DNA of 64,000 nucleotides from Oreocharis arfaki (taxonomy: Eukaryota; Chordata; Aves; Passeriformes; Paramythiidae): NCBI GenBank assembly GCA_013398015.1, contig VZRR01005733.1, forward strand, positions 27,535 through 91,534, in the 5' to 3' direction. A program made the position numbers and the translations under genes. A model generated the notes under the pieces. The model was not told where the DNA came from. It made no database searches and saw nothing but the letters and a program-made list of their open reading frames with translations. Shown piece by piece: positions 28,801 to 43,800 of the stretch. The stretch's first letter is position 1. Every line of letters starts with the position of its first letter.

Positions 28801-31800
28801 ATTTTAAGGAAAATTTTATTTTGAGGCTTAATCAGTAATGGATCTCTTTTCTTTCATAGCATGTTTTTCTTCTGGGTTCAGATTTCTCCAGCTATAGAGG
28901 CATAGTCAGGGTCAGTACTCCAGGTGGTTCAAAAGGGTGCAAACAGTAAAAGATGACACAAAAATACTTCTCTATCTTTTGTTAAATTTTTTATACTGGT
29001 TTTGAATTTTTTGGCCATTTTTGCTGATATATTCATGTCTGCCTACCTGTCTTTAGTAACAGATTTGTAGTGCACAGTGTTTGTTAGGCTAAGGGTTATA
29101 GGCTGGACTCTTAACTACATTCCTGGTGTGAAAAAGTGTTGCAAAATAAAACAAATTTTTGGTGATCCAGGCATTACCAAGAAAATAAAAAGTCAATATT
29201 GTTTTGGCTCTAATGAGGAAACAGAATGCTTTAAAGCAGAATATATATGCAATTACAATTATTTCTTTTAAAATTTACAGTAAAAGAAAAACATATAGCA
29301 TTTGAACGTAAAGAAAAAGAGAAAGAAAAAACTCCTGCTGAAGGACCTAAAAGTGATGACAGCAAGGGCAATGATAAAGAAGAGGAGTTTAAAAAGGTAT
29401 TTGGTGAAAATAAGGAAATTATTTTTTAGACCAATTGGATTAGCAAACAGGATCTTGAGTTTTGGTAGCTGCATATCTGTGTTACAGAAAGACATCACAT
29501 GGACAGTGTCAAATGTAATGTACAAATAATGAAATAGCTTACCTAAAAAGTGAATTTAAGACGGATTTTAGCTTTTACAACTATACTGCATGTTATTCCA
29601 ATTATCACCTTTATTAAACAAATTCTTGACACGAGTGGTAAGTGTAAAAATTGGAGAGAATAATGTGTGTAAGCCATAACACAGGCTTTCCTTCTTGGGT
29701 AGACAGGAACTTTCATCCTTTCTATCATTCTCTTCTAACATCACCAAGAAAGATTATCTTTGTAATTTTTCCATGAAGAATGCAATCTCTTCATACTCAG
29801 CAGAGAAGGAAAGTAAAGGACAAAACCTCTCAAACCTGCAAGCACAAATGCAATAATGCTACAAGGCTGCATTGTTTTTTGTAATAGTGATCATTTCATG
29901 TTGTTATGTTTTCATATTCTTAATCCAGTTGGATTCTACTGTATTTGTCTCATTCAAAATGGGTACAAATGCACCAATATTCTTGAATAATTCATGTTTT
30001 GGTTTTGTGGTTTGGTTTTGTGTTTGTTCTTTTTTTAATATGGAGAGCTTTTCTGAAGGAGCATGAGATTTCAAACAGATTTCAGTATTCTGTATCTAAA
30101 TAAGACAAGTTGTTTCCATGTTGCTTTTACCTATTTACTTACAACCCCCCAGCTTCTCGCTTTGTATTTCTCATGTAGCTCACAGCATAAATTCCTTCAG
30201 ACAAAATCCGTTAGGTCTGACTTGAAACCTTTCTGCAGTAATTGTCATGTTCCTATGTGAGTAGGATGCTAAATAACGTATGGTTTATTTATCACAGAAT
30301 TGTAAAGACTTACAGGCCTATTTCAGTCGCCGGCTGCTAATCGGCCTCCAGAAAGCAACCCGACTGTCTTTGGATCGCATTAAAAGAAGAATGGGTGTTT
30401 CAATGTAAGTTGCAAATGAAAAATTCCTTCAATAACATGCACTCTTTATGAATTCTTCATGATAATGGCAAGATCTGTACAAAATCAGTTTCCTATATTC
30501 AGCTTGATTTCTATAGATTCTTCTCTGCTCAAACAGGCACACACTTCAGAGACAGAATTGTTTCAGTATAATATATTGTATATTGAAAAGCATACTTGGA
30601 ATTCTATTAAGAGAATTTATTTTAAGCAAGTGAAGTTTATGTTATTTTGTCATTAATGTGTGTTAAAGTCTGAATTACTTTTTTCTTTTTCTAAGGACGT
30701 TTTTCATTAAAAAAGTACTGAAATCCTTATCAATAGGAATTTTTTGTTGTTGTTTCCTTCATATTTGTCTACTGTATCATATGGTTGAATCCTTCCTTAT
30801 TTGGTCACTATGTCATACCACAGCATTTAAAATTTTACTTTGCTCCTGGTTTTTAGGTTTTAATTTTTGTTTTGAGTAGGTTAACATCATGTGTTTATCA
30901 TTTTGCACTAGCTTGTAATCTTTGAAACTTTCTTCCCATTCTGTTGAATATTTATCTAAAATGTAATGGGGCAACTTCTGCTTTTGATAGGTTGTTGCAT
31001 GAAATGATCAATGAGACCTTCTTATGCCCTATTCAAAGCACTGGCAGGGTTCCATCATTCTGAACCTGAGAGATTAAAATCCAGAATCAGAAAATACTCT
31101 GGATAAAAAATTCTGAAAGCAATGGCTGGATCCAAGCTAACTGTTGTCAAAATGGTGGAGCTCTAGCTTTTTTTTTTATCCTTTAACCAAGAAACTTCCG
31201 TAAGTTATGGAAATAGTACATAATTTAATGTGAAATTTCTCCATATAGGTTTGGTCAGAAAATGTAGCTCAAAATTATATTTCTCAGATAATCTGAGGAG
31301 GTTTTGTGGTGAAGTGTTTACGATATGCGTCAAAATTATTTTTCAGCAAATCTGAGGACATCACACCTTTTCTAAAAGCAGAAGTACACCTTGATATTCC
31401 CAATCTGGTAAGTTTTACGTTCATATAGGTAAGGTAAAATACACTGTCTTGTAGTAATCTCTATGTTTCCCCAAGTGCAGGGTGTGGGCACACTTCCACT
31501 GAACCAGCATCTGTTCCAGAGAAGGGCAGTTGCTCACGTCTTTCAGTGAGCTGAGAACACTGATGAAACGTGCTCGCAGCGCCAGTGTTCTGGCCTCTGT
31601 CTCAGTGCTACTTGCAGAACCTGGCCTTTTAACCTTGTGTGATTTAGCAGTTACATTGCAATCTGTTCATCCGTGTCCTTTGTAGAATGATTACAGTTCT
31701 CCTCACATGTAGTAGCTGCATTACTGGAGTAGGTTCTTCATGTTGCTTTGTTTTTATTATTACTACTACTGTTATTATTAATTTTAGCTCTTACTTGTGT

Positions 31801-34800
31801 AATCTAAATCCTTTTCTTGAATTTCAATGATCATGAACATTATCTTTGCTCAGTTTGGCTTTAGTCACCTAAATGGGAAGTTAGACGACCAGAATAAAGA
31901 ACACTGAAAAAAACCAGAAGATTCAAAACCAGAAGATTCAAAACCAGAAAAAGGAACTGTGGATTTCTATGTGCAGGGGGAAAAGGCAGCTTGATTTCAA
32001 AGAACTAAAGCATTAATTTGTTTTCCTTTTCTAGAGTAATATAACTATGTGTCAGCAATATGTATTTTTTCTTTTATGAGAGAAGGTAACTTAGTATTTC
32101 TCAAATGTCTTATAAAGATTAATGGTTTTATGTTGGAATTACAATGAAAAATGTTCTGTTCTATGGTGATATTCCTTTGACATTGAACTGGTGTTCATAT
32201 TAGCATTTTGTTATACATTTATGCAGTGTGTGTGTGTACACACGATACATAAGTTCTGTCGAAAGTGTAGAATGTTTACCTTGTTGATATTTGTAGAAGC
32301 ATAAAGCTCCAAACTCTACCCACTGCAAAGGAAGTGCATCTTTCTTTCCGGTCCTCAAATGCTTGGCTGATCCAGGCCAGTAATCAAATAATTTTGGGTA
32401 AAACACCACTTTGCTAATGCTAAAAAGATTTTGCAAGAGCCTTGTTTTTATGTATGCAGCTTCTCAACCTGTGAAAGTGATTTATAGGTCATCAGAATCG
32501 CTTTTAAGCAGTTTACATCCCAGTCCTGAACACTCTTGTGGGTGATTCTATCATTTTAGAATGATGACTTGAACATGAAAGCTGTAAGAGTTTGTTCTAA
32601 GACAATATCTGAGGATTGAGCATATCACAGGAGTGATCATTCTTCTGAATTTTAAAAAGAAATTATGTTTTTATTTTCTTTCCTGAATCACTCTTACGTA
32701 ACTTCTTTCTCCTGCTCAGTATTTCGGAGAAACTCATGTATGCCTTTGCTCCATCTTATCCTGTATAGAACTATTTTCGAAAAGGACAGGAAAAATTCAC
32801 CATTAGCATTATTGTTGACAAAACAGTTCAAAAAGTTCTGGGCTGAGGACATTATGGCTGTTTGTGTGCTACTAAATAAAACTGGCTAGAGTCTGTTCTT
32901 TGACCCCGAAGTGAGTTAACACGACATGGCGTGTACCCATAATAGTAAATGCTTTTCTCCCTGAAACCAGAACTTTGCCTTCAAACTGTGCTTTAGGAGC
33001 AGCTCTGTTGTGTTTTATTCATCACATTGTGCCTGATGTTTTTCCTGCAACGTGCTTTTTTGCATCATCCCAAACTATGCTATGGAACCATACTAGGATT
33101 TATACAGTGTGGATGATGGCTACCAGAGCCTGTGTTTCGTCCCTATTCAGTTTGCTAGTTGTTCTCAGTTCAGATCAGGAATAATTCTTGTCCTTCCTGT
33201 TCTCTTTATCACGTACTCTGGTAACTGAATACAAGTTCTCTTCCCCTTCTGACTTGGGTATTGATTGCTCTCAGAATTCTGTCACAAAATCCTTGCCGAA
33301 TATACAAATGGAAAACTTCAGGCCTATTGCCTGGAGTTCTGTTAATCTACTAAACACTGTGCTCTAGCAAAAGTTTTCGAGGTAATACTACCTCTGTGAG
33401 ACAAGAAAAACAGCATTTATTCAACTTGGACCTTTGACATTTTGATCCAGCTGATTTTTGTTTGCATGAAAATTACAGTGTAAATACATTTATATGTTGT
33501 GAATGAGTGTTTTAGGTCACTCAAAGAATCACCTGCAAAGATATCAGCAAAAGCAGGTTTAATATAAAAGTGAAAGCGTGACAAAGTTCATTGGCAAGGT
33601 TCACTTTACTACTTACTAGATGGTTAAAGCATACAGAGAAAAAGTTAGAATAGTATCTAAAACCAATCAATCTAAATTTTAAATGAACCTAAAATGATCT
33701 TCCTGGAGGATGGGCACAGGAAAATGGTAAGGATGGGAAAGGGTAAGGTTTAAAAAGGAATAAGGGAGACCCTCCTGCTGAGTCACAAGGTTCAGAGAGG
33801 ACCCCTTTACCAAACTTAACTCCAGACTTGGCCAACAGTCCAGGCCTAAATGTTCAACAGCACTTAAACTTAACAGCACTGATTTTAACAATAGCCTGAT
33901 TTAAACAATCAAACAGAAAGTTCTGTAGACTTTACTAAAAGCACGACAGTAACTCACTTACAGGTCTAGCTTACATACGAATCTAATGTACCTAAGCGTC
34001 TAAGAGAGCAACACAGTACATTTGCTATAGCATGTTCACACACATGCACACAGACCTAAAGGAGAGTGTACAAGGTATACATCTGCAAAAATTTCCCTGG
34101 AGGTCAGTGAAGTGCTCACGTCAGATGCCTTTGCATCTTCTCGAAGGGCAAAGGGTAGAGCCTTGAGGAGCAGGAGTATCAGCCCAGGACCTGTTGTGGG
34201 TGTTCGGCAGTGATCCCCCAAGTACAGCAAACTTCAGAGTTCTCTGGCTCTGAGACCCCTACTCAGAGGGGCGTTGCAGGTCACAGCCTGCTGTGGTCCA
34301 GGAGACCTCGAAGGGTCTCACGTAGGACTGCTGTTTATAGGGCTGCAAGGGAGTTGGCTTTCGCCATAGCAATTTTCCATCTTGGCCACAATTTGGGTTG
34401 GAAACTTTCTTTGAAAGTTCAAATAACAAAAAGGTTGTACCACTTGCGTCGTTATTCAGGAAAGAAAAATAAGTTTCCGAGGCTGTTTTTATAAAAGACA
34501 GGAGCTCTTTAGCTCACAACCTGAGCTCCTGGGAGCAGATGGTGTTTCTGGTAAGCTCAAGAAGAGCTGAGCCCAGGTGCTGTTTATCAAGGCCGAGGTC
34601 TGATGAACATTTCTGAGATCAGAGAGAGGCCCAAGAAGGGTGGGAGGTGGTGGTTGTACCACAGCACTCAATTTCTGATGCTTTGTTATTCTAGAGTGTA
34701 AAAAGCAAGGCTTGTAACGTATTCCCACACATTATATAAAAGTCGTTATAAAAATGATGCTTAAAATGTTGTAGGAATTTTTAAAATAGTTGTAAAAAAG

Positions 34801-37800
34801 CCAATAAATCTATGTGCTTATATACTTGATTGCCATTTCAACCACAGTATGACCGCATAATTAGATCGTAGGTCACTACAATATGTTTCATCTCTTTAGA
34901 AGCAATTCTGAGCCAGACAACCTGCTAAAGTTGTATTTTCCAGCTTCTCTTCTGGGATAAGCTCTGCAATTCACCATGAGTGGAGTAAAACTGAGGTCTC
35001 GAAAATGGCAATCAGTTGCATTTATTTCAGCAATATCTCAACTGTTTTAAATAGGTAATCGTTCCCAGTTTTGATGAGATACAGCAAGCCATCAATCGCG
35101 TGATTCATTTAACACTGGAAGTAAATCGTGGAGTTGCTCAGTGGGGACAGAGGCATCTGCAAAAATCTATTCTAAAAACTGAACCAGGCATGCAGCAAGC
35201 ATCTGCAGGCTTTGGATCACATGGAAAAAAAGCCAAAAAAGGGGAAAGTAAGTGGTTTGTTTAATGTTTTTTTTTTACTCTTTATTTTTTGATTTAATAA
35301 CTGTGCCATATATAAATATTTGTGAATAAGCTCACTTTTCATCAGATAAGCTTACTGTGGATTGTTTTACATTAATTTTTTTGGGTTTATTTTGACTTAA
35401 TTAGCTGTATTTTTCAGAAATAGCTTTTCAGGCTTGCATAAGCATTACAACTCTGAAAACCAATAAGCAACAAAACCTTTGAAAAATCGCTATATTCTAA
35501 ATCTTCTACTTAATTTAAGGCAAAGTAAGCTTTCCAGTCAATCTTTTAACCTACTTATCGTGGAATGTAGCCATAATGATATTGTTGAAACCATAAACCA
35601 TGATTTCATACTAAATCTCATGGAAATACTGAGATACAACAAGAACCAGATTTCAGGAAAAATTTCAATTGCTGGATGTATTCCTAGACTGGATTATAAA
35701 ACGCCTCAAATATTTTTTCACGTGAATAGTCAGACTGGAGACAGACCTACATCCATTTTAGTCAAACACTTTATTCCTTAATATTGTTTCCAAGCATCTC
35801 TCCATAGACTTCGCAAGCAACCATAAAAGCCTAAATGTGTTTTTACCATTGGGTTTTCTTAGCTGTTTGGCTGACCCAGTGATATGCAATCCGGTCATAT
35901 CTTTGTTATCATTCCTTTGGAAAGTCTATAACATCTTGAAAAGTTTTTCTTTGTGACAGTCCCTAGCTGGTACTTTATTCTTCTACTGACGTGTCTTGTA
36001 GGATTCTAACCTCATCTAGTGGGCTTCAAGTAGGGGGGCAGGAGCCAATCCTCTTCAGTCAGTCACAGTCTTTTCCTCTGCTGTGTCAAAATATGGCATC
36101 AGCAAGTGACCATTTTCATCACCTTTAACTAGACATCAGCAACACCTAGGGCAGTATGTTTATGTTTGGGCAATGAGATTATGGAGTACACCGGTAAGGA
36201 TGGATCAATCTGAGACTGTTTACAGTGAGCAGATCCCAGAAAATGTCTTCAGAGTAAAAGAGAACTTGGAATTTCCTTAAATTCCCCTCATTAAACAATG
36301 TATGCAGCGAGAAGTGTGGATTTTCCTTCTTCGTTCACTGAAATCTCCTTCAAAATGCTCAGACATTGTTCTGAGAGAAGTAGCTCATCAGATCTCAAGA
36401 ATCTCAGTTTCTATATTGACCTTGACTGTCTCAACAACTAATCAAAGAGTTCAAGAAGCTTACACTGCTTTAAGCAGTATACACAATTAAAAAACTTTAA
36501 GAATTAAAAAAATATTAACTACCGTGGAATGTTTTTGAGGCCTTCGATGTCCTGCTTACAATTAAATTAAAATGGGGTAAATTAAATTTGTGAATGAAGA
36601 AGACTATTTTCTTTCCATTTGAAAACCTTCACTTTGAACTGAATTTGCTCTAGCTGTATAGTTCCTGGCATGAGCTACCAGCTGGTACTTCACATTAAGC
36701 AGTCAAACAGATGTTTGAAGAAGGATATTCAGCCTTACTGAAGATCATCATTGCTCAACTTGGTATGCACAGGTTCAGAAGAGAATTGTAATCAGACTGT
36801 CAACAGTTCATTGATTTATATATAATTTTCTTTTACAGAAGGAACTGATGATACGGTTGTCAGAAAGCTCAAGAATTTTTACACAGGTGTTGCAGAAAAT
36901 GAAGCTATTACAAAAATAATTGTGCTTCTCTCTTCTGCTGGGACTTCTCTAAAAGAAGGAGCTAGTGATGTTCTACAGGAGTTTGATAAGTATAAGGAGC
37001 TGTGGACAGAAGATAAAGATACCAAGTTTCAGGTCAGTTTAATGATGATCACCTACAGGACTGTTCTTCATTAATCCTTTCTTTTGAAATCAGAAAACAT
37101 TGGGAAAAATCAAGGAAAAAAAAGATGTAGGAAGCACATTTTCAGCTGAAATTCTTATTTTATCTCTCTGTAGGAACGGTACTGTATCTCTTAAGGAGAA
37201 GTAATAGCATTTTACTTCTGTGTAAAGTAAATTTTTGTGTTGTGGTTTGCCTTTTCCTACTTCTGTGCCATTCTAGATACTAAAAACCTGGTAATTGCTT
37301 TATTTTTTTTTGTGTAACTCTGGATTTTAGGCCACGAGAAACCAACCCAGTTTGATATGAGGTATGTTTCTACGTGAACATAGGTAGCACGGGGAATCAA
37401 CAAGAGGAGTTAGGGACATGTACACACCTGCAAGGCTATGGGTATCAGAGAGATATGGTGGGATGGCTCCTATGAGTGGAGTGTTGGAATGGAGGGACAC
37501 AAGCTCTTTAGGAAGGCTAGGCAGGGAAGACCAGGTCAAGATTAAAAGGAGGGCTGGGACATGTGATATTGTGGTGGAGGTCTGCTACAGGCTGCCTGAA
37601 CAGGAAGTTCAAGCAGATGAGACCTTCCGTAGACAGGCAGGAGCAGCCTTGCAGTCGCAAAACCTGATCCTCCTGGTGGACTTCAACCACTCTGATACCT
37701 GCTGGAGGGACAACACAGCAGGGCATAAGCAAGCCAGAATCCTGGAAAGTGTTGATGATACTTCTTTCTCCAAGAAATTGAAAAGCCAGTGAGGAGAGGC

Positions 37801-40800
37801 ACCATGCTGTACCTTGTTCTCACCAACAAGGAGGATCTGGTGGGGAATGTGAAGCTCAAGGGCAGTGACCATGGCTGCAGTGGCCATGAAATGGCGGAAT
37901 TCAAGATCAGTTTATGTGGGTTAAAACCCCACCAATTCATATGTAGGGCTGAAAATTTTCTGTTAGTCTAATCAAAAATTTTAAGTCTAGTCAAATTAAT
38001 GTTATCAGCTTGTTCTAGTTACTACTGGGGAATAGGATGCTGCTACAGTGAAACCGTTAATAACAAGGCAGTTAAATTTTATAAATACATGCTTTAATTT
38101 CTACATTCTTCCTTTTCCACTTACGTATTAACCATTCCACTGCCTCTCTGGGTGCTTTCAGACAGAAGAGCAGTACTGGCGTAAAGCTTTCAGCATTTAT
38201 TACTTGCCCATGCAATGTAAGCACAATCAATACAGGTCTTAAGTAACATTTCTGAAATGCAGCTTCTACCCTTGAGTTCTGCTCAGGGAACTACTTAGAA
38301 AATGTATTTTATCGTGATCATTTCACACAAACTTTGGCTTATGAGGTAGTCTTTCTGTAAGTGTGGGCATGTATTTGATCTCTGTTTAGTCACCTGTTTT
38401 CACAAAACACATAGGTCCTTTATATGTCTTGGTTATCTGTTTCTCTGTCAAATTTGGCTGGAATTTCCCAAGGCTGAGTGTAAGTGACAGAGAAATTTAT
38501 AAACATTCATTTTACTCTGCTAGCAAGGCTACAGAAGGCTAAAAACAAGTATAATATTGGTATACATTTTCAGTAATTACTGAATAACAGTTACAACATG
38601 TTTTACCAAAATTATGGAAAAGGGCATTTGTTGACTGACATTTTAAACTACACACAGGAATTTTTTGCTACTGATCCGTCCCTGTCTGAAATTAGAGAAG
38701 AGATACTTCACTATGATACATTTGAGCAAGAGACGAAAAATTTAAAACCCATTATTCTACTTGGTCCTATTGAATTGCACACAGGTATGACATTTTCTTA
38801 TCTTAGTACGTCCAGTAAGATAACGAGTAAAATAGTCACACAATCACAGAAGACGCACAGTTGAAAGGGACCCACAAGGATCATCAAGTCCAGCTCCTGG
38901 CCCGGCAGGAGTCTGTTGTTTTCTAACTGCTGTTAAAGAACCATATGTTATTATGTGGGCTTTTTTAACAGAAAAAACTTAAGATATGGATTGAGTAATT
39001 TTTTTTATTTTGTTTGTTTTTTAAATCAGGACCACTGAAAACAGCTTTAACTGTTGAAGCCAACTCCTGGAAGATGGTCCTCTGTCATTATTTAAATGAG
39101 GAATATAAAAAGAAATTGCTAGACATCGTGTCATTCATAAACGACCACATAAAAAAATTGTCTCGGCCACTGTCTGACTTAGATGATGTCAGATTAGCAA
39201 TGGAAGCTCTATCTACCATTCAAGAAAAGAGACTAGAAATAGATATGTCTATGGGACCTATTGAAGTAAGATGGCTTTTAATTTGTTATATTGAATAAAT
39301 ATTATTATTAATAAACATTATACATATAATGGGTATCACAGGATAAGATAAACTTTGAACTCTAACAATGAGTTCACTGTCTTGAAGGAACTAGGCTGAA
39401 GATGGGAAACAAAACTTTTTTTTTTTTAATATTATAAATTATGAATCAGATAACTTGCTAGATTCTGTATTAATACAAAACAGAAAAAAACATTATTTCT
39501 CAAATTATAAATACAATCTAGGAGACAACATGCAGAAGTAAGAAGATGAGAACACAAGATAAGGAAGCACTATGCTCCCTTTTGCTTTTCATTAGCCTCA
39601 ATCCTCTTCTTACTTCTTCTGTATGTGTAAACAAACACCTTGATCATCCAACCCCTTGAAATATAGCCAGACAATATTCATGGAGCCACACATCACAGTA
39701 CGCTGTCAAAAACTTGCAACATTTTTTTAGCGTTTTCAATGAGAAAGAAGCTGAAAGAAGCTAAAACAAGCTCATTACAGTTTTTGAGTACTTGGTATTT
39801 ACAATCACTTTCTGGAACAGCTTAATAAAACAAGTTAGTTTTATATTTTCATCCAACATTTGAAGAACAAATTTTTTGCTGTATAGTAAGATTTTCTTTC
39901 TTGAAGACTAATCTACGACACTAGAAAGGAGTTTCTTGTCACTCTTGCTAGTTTTATTGTAAGGATGTGGGTTTTGTCTTAGCAATTTATGCAATGGTTT
40001 GTGAGAAGACAATCAGTTCTGTGATCGAAAGGTGTAGAGGTAAACTGTGGAAATACAGCTGCCTTCTTAAGAGTGTATCAAGTATGTTAGAAAGTCTTAC
40101 ACCAAAAAGTAGAAGCTGAACGATTTAAACATTTAAAGTAATATTCACATCTACTAAATGTTATTAGTCTGTCTTCAGGATATGACCATCATACTCATAG
40201 CTGTTAAATAAACCAAGCAAGAGGAACTGAGTTCAGCACTGCCTGCTTGCTAGGTTTTACATGTGTAGGAAATGATGCAAACATTGTAAATAAATAAAAG
40301 GTATTAAAAAGTTCAAGTATTAACATTTTTGTTTATTATTATTGTTATTGTGCTTCTGCCACTTTGAGATGAATACTGAAGATAATGATCTTTCCCAAAC
40401 TACTTACATTCCACCTATCTCAAGAATATTTACTTCCTTTCTATATTTATGTAATGAGTTCTGTCAAGGTCAGTAGGGCTAGTCATGTTAAAAAGTCACT
40501 CTTAGATCCTTTTTCTCCTTCTCCAGGAGACAAATAACCCTAGACACCAGTGCAGGCTGGGAAGAAATCAGCTTTGCACTGTAAGAATTGAGTTTCTTGG
40601 TGTACACCAAAGTGAATGTAAGCCAGAAAAGTACCCTTACAACAAAAGAGGCTTGAGGGTCTCCTTTGGCCTTTTACAAGTTGTGTTGCCAACAGATTGA
40701 GGGACATGATTCCCTCTGCTCTGGGGTATGAGATTTATCTGGAGTGCTGTGCCCAGTGCTGGGCTTCTCATTACATGACAGACATGGACATGCTGGAGTG

Positions 40801-43800
40801 AGTCCAGCAAATGTTGAATACAATATGAAAATGAACTTTAATGCAATGTATGTAAGAGGAGGATCATAAAGCAGGAGATATACAAACATATTGCAGATGA
40901 GAACAAACAATAAGAAAGGTCATTCCATTACAGATACATATACATGTGTTTGACAGTTTGGCAAACTTAGCAATAAAGATTTTATAGATGATATGGCAAA
41001 ATACTTACAGATGTGTAACTTAGTGTGTACAGTAATTCAGAGTTAGGAAAAATTCATCACAATCTGCATTCAGATGGAATGTAGATAATTGGAATAAAAT
41101 ACCATTGAGATGATAAAATTTTATATTTTGTGGTATTAAATCTGTAGTGTTTGTATATGTTTTCCTAGTATTTCATCCAAAACATACTTGAAGAGATAGT
41201 TTTTGCTGTTGTTCCCTAGTTCTTCATTCTTAATCCTTATTTAAAAAAAACCAAAACAAACAATTATGCCTAAAATACATGAAGGGATTTTCTTTGTCAT
41301 GTTTTTTTACAAATTTGATCTGTGTTCCCGCAAATGAACTTATAATATATTCCTAAGGTTTTATTTTTTCATCCAGGAAGCCTACAGCATTTTAAATACA
41401 TTTAAAGTGGAAATTACGAAAGAGGAATCAGATGGTGTTGATTCGATGAGATATGCTTTTAATAAATTAAAAACCCAAGCTGTAAGTACATAAAATCATG
41501 TTCTTTTCCTTTGTGGAAAACATGCTTGTTTTCCAGATTATAAATGAGTGTGAGACCAATTGTCCATCCTCTCTGACTTCTCACTCTTGACATCAGCTGT
41601 GCACTAGTGTCTATATCTTCTATTAGTATGTTCATTTTCTAATTTCATTTTTACAGATAATTTTTATATTTAAGTATTATTGTAGCTTTTAGATATATGT
41701 TTACAACCTGCAAGAAAATTTTCTTTCTTCTCTCCTTCATTTCCAGTTTTTGTGTCATTCTTTTCTGATCAGGGAGTTTATTACCCTTATATTACGTTTT
41801 TCTAAAAAATGCATGCTCTGCCAGTGCCTTTACCTCAAAAAGGTGGTTGTGCATTCTCCTTTATTGTTTAGAACAGCCTTATATCCTTCAACAACTCCTT
41901 GTTTAGTGAGTATTTTATGTAATGGAGGTGGTTAGATGGAAATCAATGATAGCTGTTTTGTTGAATCGATTAAGTTACGTCCTATTCCACAGATTAATCA
42001 CTCGGGAGTATGTTTTACATTTTGTGCAGCTCTTGGTTATTTCTCTCAAGGTTTTGAACAAAGAAAAGGAAACTTGTAAAAGAGAAGGCTGAGCCCTCTG
42101 TGAGGAAGATGATTCTAACAGCTTGGGGTTTGTGGTTTTTTGGAGGGAGGAAAGAAAGAGGATAGGATCTTCTTGTTCCATCACCCCCTTGTACTGAAAC
42201 ACATTCCTTTAAAGGCCCATATGAGATTTTATTACGATATTTGGTTGAGGTGGTTTGTTTTTTTCTCTCACATTTCTTGTCAAAAATTAAACATATAGCA
42301 CCATAAGAGGAAAAAAAAAATTTAGCTTCAAATAATCTTTTTTTTTTCAAAAATTGGTATTTTTATTCGTAATTTTGATTTATATCTAACTCAAATATCT
42401 GTTCATGATTCTTACAGAAATAACTTTTATTTTAATCTTTTCCATGTCAGATTGAAGTTCAAGATGAGTTGGTTGAAGTTCAGCCCAAATTTAAGAGTAA
42501 TTTGCTAGAATCAGTTGCAGTTTTCCAGGAGGATGTAGCAAACTTTGAAACAGCATATGAAACGGTAAATGAATTCAGTAGTGGCATGTAAGATTTGTAC
42601 TCAGTGTTTCAATATTTTTGGTTTTCAGGAGCTGGGTGCTAGAATTTTGTTCTGGTCAGCTACTGATGTTTGATGCCATGGCTGCTAAGCAGTCATCATC
42701 GTAGGTCGAACATTTCAGTATGAAGAAACAGCAGTGCACACAACTCTATAGAGAAAGAAAAGAAACCCTGGAGATACAACTTGTAATAAAATCATAATTA
42801 TAAATTAATTTAGAAACTGTAGTTTGTGTTATGGCATCGTTGCAAACACATCAACATTAAAAAGGACCACTGTCTGGGTTTTGTTATTTTCAGCAAAATA
42901 ACAAAGCATGAAAAGTTAGGGCCTAGTCTTATTGAGTTTAATTAATGTAAGGAATTTTCAGTTCCATCAAAGCTATCTTTTCTTAGATTTACCATTGTTA
43001 GCATTGCATTACCAAGATACATAACTTAATTGGAATTTGACTGACAAAAAATATGTATTCTGTGATGATTTGTAAATATAGAGTGGCCTTCAGTCACTTA
43101 GAGAATTAAAATTCCATTTTTGTTAACTGCTTATTTGAAAGGAAGGACCTATGGTTCCAAGTATTCCACCTCAGGAAGCCAGTAAGAGGCTGCAGGTCTT
43201 TCAGGTAAGAAAGGAAACTGTTGAATTTGCAACTAATTAATTAAATCTGCTCTTGCTTATCATAACAAGTTTAACAAATGATAATTTGGATATTCTGTGT
43301 AACATTCTGTTATCTGTAGTTTCTCTCACACAATGTTTTCCTTAATGTGGAAAGATTGATTGATTGATCTGTAACCTTTCTTCACTTTTTATATTTTTTG
43401 AGCAGAAATTATCAATTTGAAGTAATAAAAGCAGTAGAAAAGGGAAGTGTCAAGTACGACAGCTTGATAAAGGCTAAAAAGAAGGGTTACAGGGCAGACA
43501 TGAGCCAATCTTCTAATCTTTTAAAGATCACATTTTTCATTGGATAATTCTCTTTCAACATGTTATTTATTTTTTAATTCATAGGTCCAGGAACAGTATT
43601 TTCTCTATTTTTAATCCTTCTTCTTTTTTTTTTCTGCAAGTTATAGTAACTTGAATAGTACTTTTGTCGGTATTACAGACTGTATAGATCGTAAAAAGTA
43701 AATTCTAAGTATGTGAAAAGCACTGAGTGACTATTAGAATATTCTTAATCCTTCTAATGCACTAATATGTACTGAAAATTGAGTGGTTCTGGTTAAATTT

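Larger units (their letters stand above)
28235..31346 (+). other. DNAH8 introns 21-23 around exons 22 and 23
   Basis: Outside exons 22 (29281-29396) and 23 (30298-30404) I see only AT-rich intron with no repeat or conserved frame. Confidence 0.55.
39266..41376 (+). other. DNAH8 intron 28
   Basis: An AT-rich intron of 2.1 kb that holds the duplicated segment at 40040 and the CR1 fragment at 40640; the rest is unrecognised. Confidence 0.6.

Noticed and set aside
34036..34494. Open frames within the 1.24-kb LTR as viral proteins
   Set aside because: They resemble no retroviral protein and lie on both strands of non-coding LTR sequence.
35479..35781. 100-codon plus-strand frame in intron 25
   Set aside because: Random-like composition and no compatible splice sites in phase with exons 25 and 26.
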